In this document: positions 23,190-33,608 of the stretch, piece after piece
How the letters are laid out: the number at the start of each line of letters is the position of its first letter
How positions within the stretch are numbered: position 1 is the first letter of the stretch
Assembly: GCF_029784135.1 (NCBI RefSeq)
Contig: NC_073745.1
Location: forward strand, 281,515,803 to 281,579,802
DNA: 64,000 nucleotides
Direction: 5' to 3'
Source of the DNA: Toxorhynchites rutilus septentrionalis
Lineage: Eukaryota; Arthropoda; Insecta; Diptera; Culicidae
The notes under the pieces: model-generated
The model's input: the letters and a program-made list of their open reading frames with translations, nothing else
What the model was told of the DNA's origin: nothing
The model's database searches: none
Program-made: the position numbers and the translations under genes

Positions 23190-25999
23190 TCGTACTATCG
23201 ATCCAACACAAACGATGATGAAATTTTGTCCGGAGCCGCACTAACAAGCGGTGCGGTACCGTCTGTTGGAGATTGTTTCTGTGTATTTGCATCACAATCA
23301 CACATTGTTGTTGTTTTCATGTTCAAAAAATGTGAAATAATGATACTGGCGGAATAAAATATAATCACCTCAATCACGGAATGACAGCGGCGGCGAAGTT
23401 CTCAAACAGACCGATAGTTCAGTGTTACTTTTCCTAAGAAGCCTTTTTAAAACTAAAATGTATTCTAAAAGTCAATATCCTATATAAAAGAAACAAGCAG
23501 TAGTTAAACTCAGTTTTTATTTGGTTACCGTTTTGAACAAAATGTAATATTTTTGCTTAAGAATGCACCTTCAGAATATGTATTTACAAGGCAAGCATTT
23601 ACAAGGCAAGTGCAAAGCTTTATTATAAATTGTAATTGCGAAAAACAATCAATCTTCTTTCAGCGAACGGAAATTGTGCTCTGTGCGAAATTGCTTCAGA
23701 GTTATGAATAAAAGAGCCACCAAACCTTCAACTAAGGAGTTATTTTGAAAAAAATAACGCATTACATAGAAATATCTGAGATAATATTAGGTGAATTGTT
23801 TTTTTTATGAGTATTAATTTGACAATTAGTGCAAATTAGTTTACTACCGGATTGAGAATCGTTCGCGCTCCTCACTCATTGCATGAATTTATTCATCCAT
23901 TTGTCATTTATGCCAAATATTTGTTATAAGAGTCGGTTTTTGTCGTCGATAATAATTGCATGATGCTACGTTAACAATCTCTTCTGATTTTATTTACGCT
24001 CCGGAAAGTCGTATATTGGTTCTACAGCTCATTTGAAACTGTATTAGGGCTTATTTCACTTTATGGAGGGCAATATTCAACATGTGATTTGTAAAAAAGT
24101 GTGGCAGGAATTCGTCACACCATTCGAAAACACCTTTAATAAGCATGTGATAAAACTCCAACGCACACAGCATGTGGCACGTAAAAGTGGTAGAAACGAT
24201 TCAAAAGTGATAATCTGAATGACAATGACAACCCACACTTTACGCTTACACGTAGCATACGAGAAAAAAAAGAGTGGACTATGAATTATTTTATGGAAGC
24301 TCAGCTTGAACGTTAGAAAAACTTGGAAGCGAGCTTCGAGTTACTAAAACGGTAGTTTCCAAACGTTTACAGGCCATGAAAAAGATCCATAAAAAAAGAA
24401 AATGAAAACCAAATGAACTGTCTGAAATTGCCTTTCACATTGTTTAAATATCACGTTCTCCTACTCTCCTTCCAATTTTATATATTTTTTTTACTCTCCT
24501 TCCAAGAATGAGACAACTATCAACAACACAGCCAAAACGTAACATTCACGATCATGAAGTGTTGTTCTGCGTTTTGTGAGCTCCGCAAGGAGGCATAGTT
24601 CAAATGGGATGCTTTTCCAGTCCCAGCGCACTCGCCAGACATTGCACCTTATCATCACCACTTATTCAGATTGACGAATCATTTATTTAACGTAAGGCTA
24701 CGTTTAACAGATAGTTTGCTAACCATAGTGCATCATTCTATCCAAGGGGAAAAAAACAAAAAAAAGCAGCATTTTTGTTTATTTTGTTTACTTCAGGATA
24801 CATTCTCAGAATATGTACAAGCAAGCTCCGTACAGTAGTCTCGATCCAGCCAGTGAGAAATCAACACACAGAGGTTTCTGTCCGATGCGAAGTCTAAGAT
24901 CGAAGTCGGCCGATAGTGTGTTGTGAATGAATGATCTCACACTACAGTGCAATTTTGATCTTTCTTCAAATTTTAGTTCTCAAACTTAAGATAGAGGCTC
25001 GATGAAATAAGGCACCGCGTTGGTTTTCATGCCGTCGGGTGAAGAGCGTTTGTGTATGATTAAATCACATGTACGAATTTTTGTTTGTCAGTGTTGTCAA
25101 CGGTAGATAAAATAAAGGTGAAACAAATGAAGAATCGCATGTGACCACATTATGTATCAACTGTGTTTGTGAAAGAAGAATATTCGCGTTGCATACTCAT
25201 TGGAGTTCGTGTATTGACATTAAGAATACAAACTTTGATATATGGCCAGCTTGTGTATTGCTCTCGCGAGGTCAAGAATAAATCATGAATTTACCATCTT
25301 CAGAGGATTATACAAAACCACCAAACTTTCCACTAAAAAGTAATTACTAATTATTTCATCATTTTTGTCAATGGCACTAACGTTTCTAGAGGAACTCCGC
25401 CGTCTCATCGTAACATTACTTGCATTATGTCAGCAAGTGTTCCAAATAAAAAAAATAGGTCAAGTTTTTATGTAATAATATTAACGTCATAACTATGTTT
25501 GCTGCGAATGGATATATTTAACAAAACAATCGAATAGAAATCCCCTAATCGGTAAATGGCTTAAATTGTTATTTTCATTAGTTATTTTCAGCATTCCCAT
25601 TTTCATACTTTCGTTCTGCTCATTTGTGTGCTTACTTACCGGTATCGTCAATAAGAAGAAACTGCGAATACCACTGCGACTCAGTCGCACGTCAATCGGT
25701 CGCTCGAAATGCATACACAGACAGTAAACACTGCCACAGAGATGAGAAATATTTCAATTTGTGCTCCACCTCTCATGCGGTCAGAACGTTACAGTAGATT
25801 AACCAGTTTTGCTCCAGCCAGCGAGCCGTAAACATCGTTATAGAGGCTCGATATTTTGTCACCTTGTGAATGAACTCGTGGTGCGATTTCGTTCGCAACG
25901 TCCAATCCAAGCTGGAGCTCGATGTTATTATACAAATCGTCGGCTTTCATGCCGCCTTGTGGAAAGTGCTTGCATAGTTTTGCATCAAACACAAAATAA
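23190..25999. repeat. Diverged dispersed-repeat patches
   Basis: Several patches recur elsewhere in the window. CCGTCTGTTGGAGATTG (23257) recurs at 61349 with about 60 bp of shared context. CATTCTCAGAATATGTACAA (24798) recurs at 44830. A TCAGTCGCA...GAAATGCA block (25682-25712) recurs at 61010-61042. TTTCATGCCG occurs at 25025 and 25945, each with related flanks. No reading frame is common to the copies, so these look like old non-coding repeat remnants, not exons. Confidence 0.5.
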
Positions 26000-26262
26000 A
26001 TTTATGTTATAATGACAAGTTTTGGTAGAAGTACTAGGAAATTTATAGTAAAAGAAAATTGTAAAGGGTGTATTAGAAGATCAATCAACGAACAGTTCTG
26101 TGATTGAATCCACGAACGTTCGCTTAGGAAACGTGGAAACTTAGGAAAAAATACATGCAAAAAAACGAATAAAAAAAATTGTTTTGACTCGATTATATAC
26201 AGGATTCGATTATATACAGTGAAAAGAAATCAGGAACTGTATATAATCGAGTCCGCGCTGTA
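26000..26262. repeat. Helitron-internal fragment and CGATTATATACAG repeats
   Basis: 26010-26145 matches the 3' part of the Helitron at 53475-54484 (segments AGAAGATCAATCAA and GAACAGTTCTG). 26188-26255 holds three copies of the CTCGATTATATACAG-type motif, two direct and one inverted, so it looks like two fused ends of the family also present at 13.0-13.7 and 60.9 kb. Confidence 0.6.
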
Positions 26263-26564
26263 TTGTTTTTTGGAATAAAAAGGGGCTTCTCCGCGTTGCG
26301 CAATTATTATTCTCATTCTCAGAAAAAAAACTTGCAAATTGCATCTTCTTTCAGCTTTTTAACTACCAAGCGCAAAGAACGATGAAAACGAATTACGTGA
26401 AAAATCGGAGTTGCCAAATGTGATATAGTTTATGACGATTATTTTCCCACAAATGTGATAAATGTTCTCAGTATGATATATTCACAGAATCTTCGCAATC
26501 GTTTGAATAGAATATTCCATATTATCCAATAAAATTGTAGTTTGTCATCGCCATCGGATATCTA

Positions 26565-27242
26565 TCTATATATATAAAAATGGAGTGATGTCTGTCTGTC
26601 TGTCTGATTCTTATAGACTCGGAAACTACTGAACCGATTGACATGAAAATTGGTATGTAGGGGTTTTTGCGGCCGGGAAAGGTTTTCGTGATATTTTGAG
26701 ACCCCTCCCCCCTCTCTAAGGGGGGGCTGCCATACAAATGAAACACAAATTTCTGCATTACTCGGAAATTAACCAAGCAAACGAAACCAAAGTTGGCAAG
26801 TGAAAGTTTTAGGGTGCAATAAATGTTTCTATGATGGTTAGACAGTCCTTCCCCCACTCAAAGGGGGGGCTGCCATACAAATGAAACACAAATTTCTGCA
26901 TTACTCGAGAATTAATCAAGCAAATGAAACCAAATTTGGCATGTGGGGGTTTTAGGATGCAATAAATGTTTCTATGGTGTTAAGATACTCCTTCCCCCTC
27001 TCTTAGAGGGGGCTGCCGTACAAATGAAACACAATTTTTTGCATTACCCGAGAATTAATCAAGCAAATTAAACCAAATTAGGCATATGGAAACATATAGG
27101 GTGCAATGAATGTTTCTATGGTGGTTAGATACCCCTCCCCCCTCTCTTAGGGGTGGCTGCCATACAAATAAAACACAAATTTCTGCATTACTCGAGAATT
27201 AATCAAGTAAATGGGCGGGACGAAGTTTGCCGGGTTAGCTAG
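26565..27242 (+). mobile_element. Non-autonomous Helitron, both ends present
   Basis: Starts TCTATATATATAAAAATG after an A and ends CCGGGTTAGCTAG before a T, the A|TC...CTAG|T insertion pattern of Helitrons. The body has a short (TCTG)n run, a 100-bp leader and four tandem units of about 140 bp, each with CTGCCATACAAATGAAACAC, TTCTGCATTACTCG, AGGTTTTAGGGTGCAATAAA-like segments and a C-rich/G-rich pair (CCCCCTCTCTAAGGGGGGG) that can fold. No coding capacity. This is the best reference copy for the fragments at 3.1, 43.6, 53.5 and 54.5 kb. Confidence 0.85.
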
Positions 27243-28017
27243 TAGTATATAAAGCAAGTACGTTCGGTTGATTTTCATTTTTTATTATCATTTCCAACAC
27301 TGTATAATTTGACTGAAAACTTATGTTTATAAGTTTTCTAATCAGCAGTCGGTTGATTCTATTCGGATTCAACAGAAAAGTAGTCTTGAATTGAACCCGA
27401 ATTCATTATTATCGTTGCCCGCATATTTCTCTAGCGCACCGACAGTTGAATTTGGGTCCCGCAAGAAACTCGACCGAATCACTCTGGGCGACGAAGGTGT
27501 TAATACAGAAATCATAAAACTATCCATCTGTAAGGTCGTGTTCACCAGTTGTCAAATAATGTGAAAGTCATGACCAAAACAAAAGAACAAAAACCTACCA
27601 CTCAGTGGAAAATTTAGGGAAAGTTCATAGAATGACTATGGAAATCGTTTTCGAGGATAAACCGCACCGCTGATCATCCGCTCGCTCGGATAATCAGGGT
27701 TCTACTGTATTCATATCCATTTTTGGCCGAACGGAATTTGCCGGGCAGCTAGTCGTATATAAAAATTAAAAAAAAGAAAATTAATATAAACTGGTCTAGA
27801 ATGGCTTAAATGATATTATATTAAGTAATTATTCGGAAGATTTTTTCCTCGTTGAAACACCAATTGTTGAACAGTAGGTGTTATTTAAAAGCCATGCTTG
27901 AAATGAACCAAAAGGCGGGGTACCATTCCTCCCACACAACATAAATTACAAAAAAAACTTCGTAGGATTTCTCAACGATGTTCAGGCGTAAATCGATCTA
28001 TTTCATACAGCGATAAT
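27243..28017. other. Intergenic stretch with transposon-end remnants
   Basis: No gene. 27660-27708 reads, on the minus strand, TACAGTAGAACCCTGATTAT then CCGAGCG, resembling the terminal repeat of pogo/Tigger-type transposons. No partner end was found. 27722-27752 (AATTTGCCGGGCAGCTAG then T) is a Helitron-like 3' end without a recognisable body. Confidence 0.5.
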
Positions 28018-28022
28018 ATAAA

Positions 28023-28219
28023 TTTAGCGTGCAAACTATTATCGGAGCTTTTTGGATAAGGAATGATGTGTTCCGATCGAGTTGCGAACTAAGACTATTG
28101 TTTCTTTATTAAAATTTCAGTTTCAGTATAAAGGATAGGTTGAATACAATTGGGAAAGGGGGAAATAATTGCTATATTGTTTTTCATCTTGTCGATCGGA
28201 TGCTGTGAGTGTAGCGTCA
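28023..28219 (-). repeat. 3' LTR of the CsRn1-like element
   Basis: 197 bp, minus-strand sequence TGACGC...CGCTAAA. Matches 33609-33805 except for two substitutions near 28159 and 28171. Preceded on the minus strand by a purine tract. The left target duplication ATAAA is at 28018-28022. Confidence 0.93.
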
Positions 28220-28231
28220 ACTCCCCCTCTA
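28220..28231 (-). other. Polypurine tract
   Basis: Minus strand AGAGGGGGAGT directly abuts the TG that opens the 3' LTR, the expected place for plus-strand priming in reverse transcription. Confidence 0.8.
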
Positions 28232-28245
28232 GACCAGGTGTACAT

Positions 28246-29140
28246 TCAGCGATAGCGAAGTGGAATAAATACTCGTCGACCAGAACGAGTAACCCTAGTC
28301 GTTGGAGTCATTGTGGTAGTTGTAACAGCAGGTCCAGATAAACTCGATGGGTGCTGCTCTTCGAATGTGTAGGCGGGTTTCAGTCGATCAACGGAAACAT
28401 TGACTGACCGTCCTTTGATATTCACCTTGAAAAATTTGTCTTTTCGGCTTACTACCTCGAATGGTCCTTCGTATGGAGACGATAACGATGGTCGCACAGA
28501 ATCGTTGCATACGAAAACGTATTTGCAGGAGTGTAGATCCTTATTAAGAAAAACATTCATGCTACCGTGCCATGCAGTCTGTTTTGGGCGAAGATTCCGC
28601 ATTAGTTTACGTAGATTGGCGACGAATTCAGCTTCGTTCGATGTTTTCGGATCGTCCACGAAAAACTCGGATGGTATTTTAAGAGTGGTTCCATATACCA
28701 TCTCGGCTGGCGACGCTTTGATGTCCTCCTTGTAAGCCGTCCTCAAACCAAGTAGAATAACCGGCAAGTGTTCGCTCCAATGATCGGGATCGTGGCACAA
28801 GATCACCGATTTCAAAGTTCTGTGCCACCGCTCGACAATGCCAATCGATTGAGGATGGTATGCAGTTGTGCGTAGGTGAGTAGTTCCAAGCATACGAGTT
28901 AGCTCGGAGAACAACGACGATTCGAATTGTCGTCCTTGGTCGGTCGTGACGTAGAATGGTACGCCAAAGCGCGCAATCCACCCGGCAACTAGGGCCTCTG
29001 CGATTGTTGGTGCTGTCATATCCGGAATAGGAAACGCCTCTGGCCAGCGTGATGACAGTGAAGCAGTAGCGATGTCCTTTACTCGGCGGGAAAGGCCCAA
29101 CAATGTCGATATTGAGATGGGAAAATCAACAGTCCGGTGT
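28246..29140 (-). pseudogene. Retrotransposon integrase core and C-terminus
   Basis: Minus strand. The first catalytic Asp lies in NIDIVGPFPPSKGHRYCF (about 29110-29055), one frame away from the main open frame; a small deletion near 29045 breaks the two. The 285-codon frame then gives RWPEAFPIPDMTAPTIAEAL, FYVTTDQGRQFESSLF (second Asp), HPQSIGIVERWHRTLK (catalytic Glu) and a C-terminal region ending SGRRVFIPLRYR near 28246. All three catalytic acidic residues are therefore preserved, but the enzyme cannot be made from one frame. Confidence 0.85.
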
Positions 29141-29161
29141 TGAATATCGGGTTACAGGTGA

Positions 29162-30163
29162 TTATGTGTAGCGTGTCACCTTCGAACGCTGACATTGCAA
29201 GCAACCCCTGGCGAAAGAAATGCTGTCCTTCCGGATGCTTGGCCAAACGAATCTCTCCGTCATCAATTTAGCGGTTGCACGTGTACCAGGGTGAGAGAGA
29301 TTGTGCGTTGCTCGTAACGCTACATTTCGAAAACGTTTCGAAACGAAAGGTCTGATGCGATTGCCAGAGCAATCACAAAACAGTTGTTTCGAGCTGCCTG
29401 GAACGGTAAAAAGTTTTAACTTCAACGAGTGTTTGGTTTTACCTTTCAAAATATTTTGCAGCTCGTCGTCGATTTTCTGGTCATCAGCAAGTGCGTCGAA
29501 ATTTAGCGAAGACAGGGATTGGATGGAAGCGATGCGAGAGAGTAAATCGGCAACGATGTTTTCCTTCCCTACTATGTGCCGAATATCCGTCGTAATTTGT
29601 CCGATGAAGTCCAGCTGGCGAACTTGACGATTGGAGGCTTTATCTGACTTCTGATGAAAAGCAAAGACGATCGGTTTGTGGTCGGTATAGATGTGGCAAC
29701 TTCGTTCTTCTAACAACCCAAAGTGCCGCACTGCGAGGAAGATCGCCGTAAGTTCACGATCGTATGTACTATAGCGAACTTGTGCTTTGTCGAACTTTTT
29801 TGAAAAAAATCCTAGCGGTTGTATTTCTCCATCGACGATCTGGTGCAGCACTGCACCTGCTGCGATATCGGAGGCGTCGACCCAGAGAGACAACTCAGCG
29901 GATTTAGCGGGATGCGCTAGTAGTGCCGCTTGAGCGAGCTGCTGTTTGCATCGCTCGAAAGCTATTGTAGTTTCCTCACTCCAAAATAATGGTGAACAAT
30001 CGTTTCGTTTGTTACCAGGGGTCATTTGCAACAATGGAATTTGAGCTTCAATGGCATTTGGAATAAACCATCGATAGAATTTTATCATGGCCAAAAAACT
30101 TTTCAGTCCCTTCACTGTGGCTGGTAACTGTAAATTTTGAACAGCTTCAACGCGTGCTGGCAA
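29162..30163 (-). pseudogene. RNase H and integrase zinc-binding region
   Basis: Open over 333 codons. From the start: the connection segment with SFLAMIKFYRWFIPNA, RNase H with LWVDASD (acidic residue), FFSKKF, STYDRELTAIFLAVRHF, IYTDHKPIVFAF and HIVGKENIVADLLSR, and then an integrase HHCC zinc finger (HNLSHPG followed by CLQCQRSK). The start at 30163 is only the first ATG after a stop: upstream near 30175 an in-frame TGA separates it from the reverse transcriptase, and another stop lies between it and the integrase core. Confidence 0.9.
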
Positions 30164-30289
30164 CGGACGAATTCATTCTGCGGAAATGGAATGTCCCAGG
30201 AAATCGAGCTTGTCCCGACCGAATCCACATTTTGCAACGTTTATGGACAAATTGTGATCCTTGAGCCTTTGGAAAAGCTGGCGTAAATG

Positions 30290-31079
30290 CATTCAATGCT
30301 CTTCGGACGATGACGAAGCAATAAATATGTCGTCAATGTAGGAATATAAAATTCAGTCCACGAACGACCTCGTGAATGAGCCTCTGGAAAGTTTGGGCTG
30401 CGTTCCGTAATCCAAACGTCACGAAAGAAAATTCAAACAGTCCAAAAGGCGTCGTGATAGCCGTTTTTGGAATGTCGTCGGGATGGATTGGAACTTGATG
30501 AAACGCCTTCTGCAAGTCAACTTTGGAAAATATGGTTTTACCTTGCAAAATGGTCGTAAAGTCCTGTAGGTACGGTAGGGGATAGCGATCTGGTACGGTC
30601 TGGGCATTCAAAGCACGATAGTCTCCACATGGACGCCAGGAACCATCTGCCTTTTTTACCATATGGAGTGGGCTTGCCCAGTTACTGCTGGACGGCTGGC
30701 AGATTCCAAGTTTCATCAAGTGCTCGAATTCTGTGCGGGCTGCTTCGAGTTTGTCCGGCGCAAGACGGCGGGGTCTGGCATACACAGGTTGACCAGTTGT
30801 TTCGATACGGTGAAAAATCGATGACTTGCTGACTGTACCTGGAGGCGCAAGACGGGTGATGCTGGGGAATTCTGCCAGTATTTCAGCATACGGTGACATC
30901 ATACTGAAAGTCTTGATCGTAACTTGATTATTGACGGTGAGAGATCCGGTTGACTCAAGACTTGTTGTGTTGTCGATAAGGCGATTTCGTTTTAAATCGA
31001 TCAACAAGTCAAAGTGGCATAAAAAGTCTGCCCCGATTATTCCAGATGCAACGTCAGCAATGACCATAAAAAGGACCAT
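30290..31079 (-). pseudogene. Reverse transcriptase
   Basis: The 248-codon frame 31079-30333 contains the RT fingers/palm: [73 protein letters not shown] (first catalytic Asp) and [21 protein letters not shown] one-base frameshift occurs just before the catalytic YIDD box, which is read in another frame at 30331-30342 ([15 protein letters not shown], then stop). At the N-terminal side it is out of frame with protease, next to a 12-bp direct duplication (GACCATAAAAAG) near 31061-31084. Confidence 0.9.
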
Positions 31080-31321
31080 AAAAACTCGCGACGGAGACCG
31101 AGATTCAACTTAAGTAACACTTCTCCGTACACTTCAATTGGCGTTCCATTCGCGGCGAACAATTTCACGGTTGTAGGTTTAATGTTAACAGAACTCAATC
31201 CTTTCGGTACTACGGACACGTCGGCACCAGTGTCGATCAAGAATTGCATACAGTTGGTGGAGTCGGTAATTTTCAATCGACAGATTGTTACTGTGTTGGA
31301 AAGCTCGCCTATTTCCACCAC
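31037..31321 (-). pseudogene. Aspartic protease region of pol
   Basis: Minus-strand frame with FLIDTGADVSVVPKG, the DTGA active-site motif of retroelement proteases, followed by [20 protein letters not shown]. It overlaps the RT frame by 43 bases in a different phase, and the C-terminal IIGADFL block lies in the RT frame, so the frameshift falls within the protease. Confidence 0.88.
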
Positions 31322-31370
31322 AGAATTGGAAACGTGATGTCACTGTGAATTGGAACACACCTGCTGGCCA

Positions 31371-32176
31371 TTGGAGCAGGGTTTGCGGCACCTCCGGGCA
31401 TCATTTCCGAACGTTCGATGATACCAGCATAGCCCGATCGACGGTTCCAAAAGGCGCGCGAGTAGATTGTTTCTCATTTACACGAGAAAGGGAACGTGAA
31501 CGACCACGAACATTTTTCTGGCTGAGCAGCACTTTTTCGAATTTCCTAGATAGCTCAGCGGTTTCACGTTTCAGATCCTGCATCGGATCATTGCATGTAC
31601 TTTCCAGTACATTTGGAGCCGCCATCGCTGTATTTTGTACACTGTAGTCGATGGCGTTGATTTTTCGCAAAACCATCGAATCCACAATGGCGTCGGCGAT
31701 GGTGATTTTGTCCGTCGCGTCTCCTCTTGATTCGATAACTGCTGCTTGGGCATGTGGCGGTAATCTGGATGCCCACATATCAAGCAACACCGGTTCACCA
31801 AGCGAATTTCCTGCAACCCGCTTCATTTCGTTGAAGAGTTGACTCGGTTTCAGATCTCCCAGTGGCATATCGGACAAAACACGTTGTAGACGCCGTTGCT
31901 GACTATCGGCAAAATACTCGATCAATTTGTGCTTGATGTAGGTGTATTTGTCGTTTGCCGGAGTAGCCTCTATGATCGATCGTAGCTCTGTCAATTTATT
32001 TATCGGCACCTGTGCCATTACAATGTTGTATTTCCGCGAGTCGTGTTGAGAATGCGTACCGATTCCTGATGCAGCAAACCAGAATTCCAACGACATGAAA
32101 TATGTCTCAATGTTCGTTTCGGCCATACTGGGCGGACTGAGCCGTGGCGCGTTTATCGTTTCGACCACAGACTGAC
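31371..32176 (-). pseudogene. Gag (5' part cut off by a transposon)
   Basis: The 255-codon frame has RLSPPSMAETNIETYFMSLE, HDSRKYNIVMAQVP, a capsid-like helical region and SRGDATDKITIADAIVDSM, then a basic RGRSRSLSRVNEKQ segment. A frameshift near 31440 moves the zinc-finger region, whose ligands are C-x3-H-x9-C-x3-C within CWYHRTFGNDARRCRKPC, into another frame. There is no ATG at the frame's apparent start (GTG at 32168). The nearest upstream in-frame ATG is at 33501-33499, eight codons before the insertion point and beyond the nested transposon. Nucleocapsid with CHCC order supports CsRn1 affiliation. Confidence 0.85.
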
Positions 32177-32178
32177 TA

Positions 32179-33476
32179 AAGGGTGTGTCACATCAAATTG
32201 CATCACGGAAAAAACGCTGTAGAAATTTAATTTTTAGGAATTATATCTTCAGCTTTCGCTTATAATCAGATAAGAGTGTATAGATCACGTTGGCCATGCT
32301 TCACTGTCAATTTTTCGTAAATTTGGAAAAATGTCGTCGAACGAAACAGAGCGTCGTGAATTAATCCTGTGCACTCATTTCGAGAATCCGGAGTTGTCAC
32401 ATCGGGACATCGGTAAGATGCTGGGAATCGTCCAATCCACGGTCAGCAGAGTACTAAAACGATACTTCGAGAACCTAACCATCGACCGGAAGGTGAAGAA
32501 CGGCAAAAATGGATGCTCCGTCAGTGAAAAAGATCACAAGCGCGTAGTTAAGCAGTTTAGACGTGATCCGAGAAGTTCGGTCCGGGATGTCGCCAATAAG
32601 CTGAATTTGTCAAGTTCATTCGTCCAGCGGACCAAGCAGCGGAAGGGCCTGCGTACATACAAGGTTCAGAAGGCTCCTAACCGTGACGAAAGGCAAAACA
32701 TGGTGGGGAAGACGCGAGCCCGGAAGCTGTACACCGAAATGCTGACGAAGCCGCATTGCCTGGTAATGGATGACGAAACCTACGTCAAAGCGGACTTTCG
32801 TCAGCTGCCGGGCCTGTTGTTCTTCTCCGCAGAGGACAAATTCAGCGTTCCGGAGGAGATTCGCAAGCAGAAACTATCCAAGTTTGCCAAAAAGTACATG
32901 GTGTGGCAAGCGATCTGCTCTTGCGGAAAGCGGAGCATCCCCTTCGTGATCACCGACACGGTAAACGGGCTGGTGTACCTTAAGGAGTGCCTACAGAAGC
33001 GCTTACTACCACTATTGAAGCAGCACGAGGGCCCGACCATCTTCTGGACGGATCTCGCTTCGTGCCACTATTCAAAGGACGTGTTGGAGTGGTACGAAGC
33101 CAACGGGGTCACCTTCGTGTCAAAGGAAATGAACCCGCCCAATGCGCCGGAGCTTCGCCCAATAGAGAAATATTGGGCAATTATGAAGCAGGTCCTCCGG
33201 AAGAACCCAAAAGTTGCCAAATCGGAGACGGACTTCAAGAGAAAATGGATTTCTGTTAAAAAAAAACTACAACCTGACGTTGTACAGAACCTTATGGACG
33301 GGGTAAAGAGGAAGGTGCGAGCATACGGGCTTGGGCTCGAAGTATGAATACAAAGAAAATGCCAAAAGTTGTTTAATAGTTTTTATTTTACTGTCTAAAA
33401 TTTTCAAAAGGATCGGTCTACTGGACGAATTTCTACAGCGTTTTTTCCGTGATGCAATTTGATGTGACACACCCTT
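32179..33476 (+). mobile_element. DD37E Tc1/mariner-type transposon, apparently intact
   Basis: 1298 bp bounded by inverted repeats of about 30 bp (AAGGGTGTGTCACATCAAAT... and its exact reverse complement), with TA duplications at 32177-32178 and 33477-33478. It contains one uninterrupted transposase gene. Inserted on the plus strand into the minus-strand retrotransposon just inside gag. A second copy with stops is at 48822-50109. The inverted repeats match further inside (ACGCTGTAGAAATT), so nothing essential is visibly missing. Confidence 0.93.
32331..33347 (+). CDS. DD37E transposase (Tc1/mariner superfamily)
   Basis: 338 codons, no stops. The start is the ATG in the context AAAAATGTCG. 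Residues ~5-110 form two helix-turn-helix units (HFENPELSHRDIGKMLGIVQ with STVSRVLKRYFE, then SSVRDVANKLNLSSSFVQRT) for binding the inverted repeats. The catalytic triad is D148 (VMDDETY), D241 (FWTDLASCHYS) and E279 (LRPIEKYW), with 37 residues between D241 and E279, hence DD37E, a group described from mosquitoes (ITmD37E). PNAPELRPIEKYW corresponds to the SPDLNPIE motif of Tc1. It should cut the element at its inverted repeats and insert at TA in the nucleus. The copy at 48.8 kb has the same protein with stops, which makes this one the likelier source of activity. No evidence of expression. Confidence 0.95.
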   Translation: MSSNETERRELILCTHFENPELSHRDIGKMLGIVQSTVSRVLKRYFENLTIDRKVKNGKNGCSVSEKDHKRVVKQFRRDPRSSVRDVANKLNLSSSFVQRTKQRKGLRTYKVQKAPNRDERQNMVGKTRARKLYTEMLTKPHCLVMDDETYVKADFRQLPGLLFFSAEDKFSVPEEIRKQKLSKFAKKYMVWQAICSCGKRSIPFVITDTVNGLVYLKECLQKRLLPLLKQHEGPTIFWTDLASCHYSKDVLEWYEANGVTFVSKEMNPPNAPELRPIEKYWAIMKQVLRKNPKVAKSETDFKRKWISVKKKLQPDVVQNLMDGVKRKVRAYGLGLEV

Positions 33477-33589
33477 TAGTGCTGGATTTATCCTCCGTCA
33501 TTTCGCGTGAACGTAACCGTACGATGAGAACTATTATAATTTTTCGATACGCGGGACTTGTTGTTCGAGGAATAGCGATTTTGTGACTG

Positions 33590-33607
33590 ATCACGTCGGG
33601 GTCACCA
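33590..33607 (-). other. Primer binding site, tRNA-Trp
   Basis: Minus strand TGGTGACCCCGACGTGAT begins one base after the 5' LTR. It is complementary to the 3' end of animal tRNA-Trp (ATCACGTCGGGGTCACCA, recalled from general knowledge of that tRNA). tRNA-Trp priming is characteristic of the CsRn1 clade. Confidence 0.85.
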
Positions 33608-33608
33608 C

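Noticed and set aside
28120..28341. Secreted peptide MGKGEIIAILFFILSIGCCE
   Set aside because: It is read through the 3' LTR on the strand opposite to the element. A near-identical stretch in the other LTR does not keep the frame.
28400..31647. Plus-strand frames opposite gag-pol (for example 28400-28735, 29301-29627, 31285-31647)
   Set aside because: They are antisense shadows of the retroelement genes, with no independent motifs.
32801..33259. Alternative frames within the DD37E transposase
   Set aside because: They overlap the full-length transposase and are not needed to explain the sequence.
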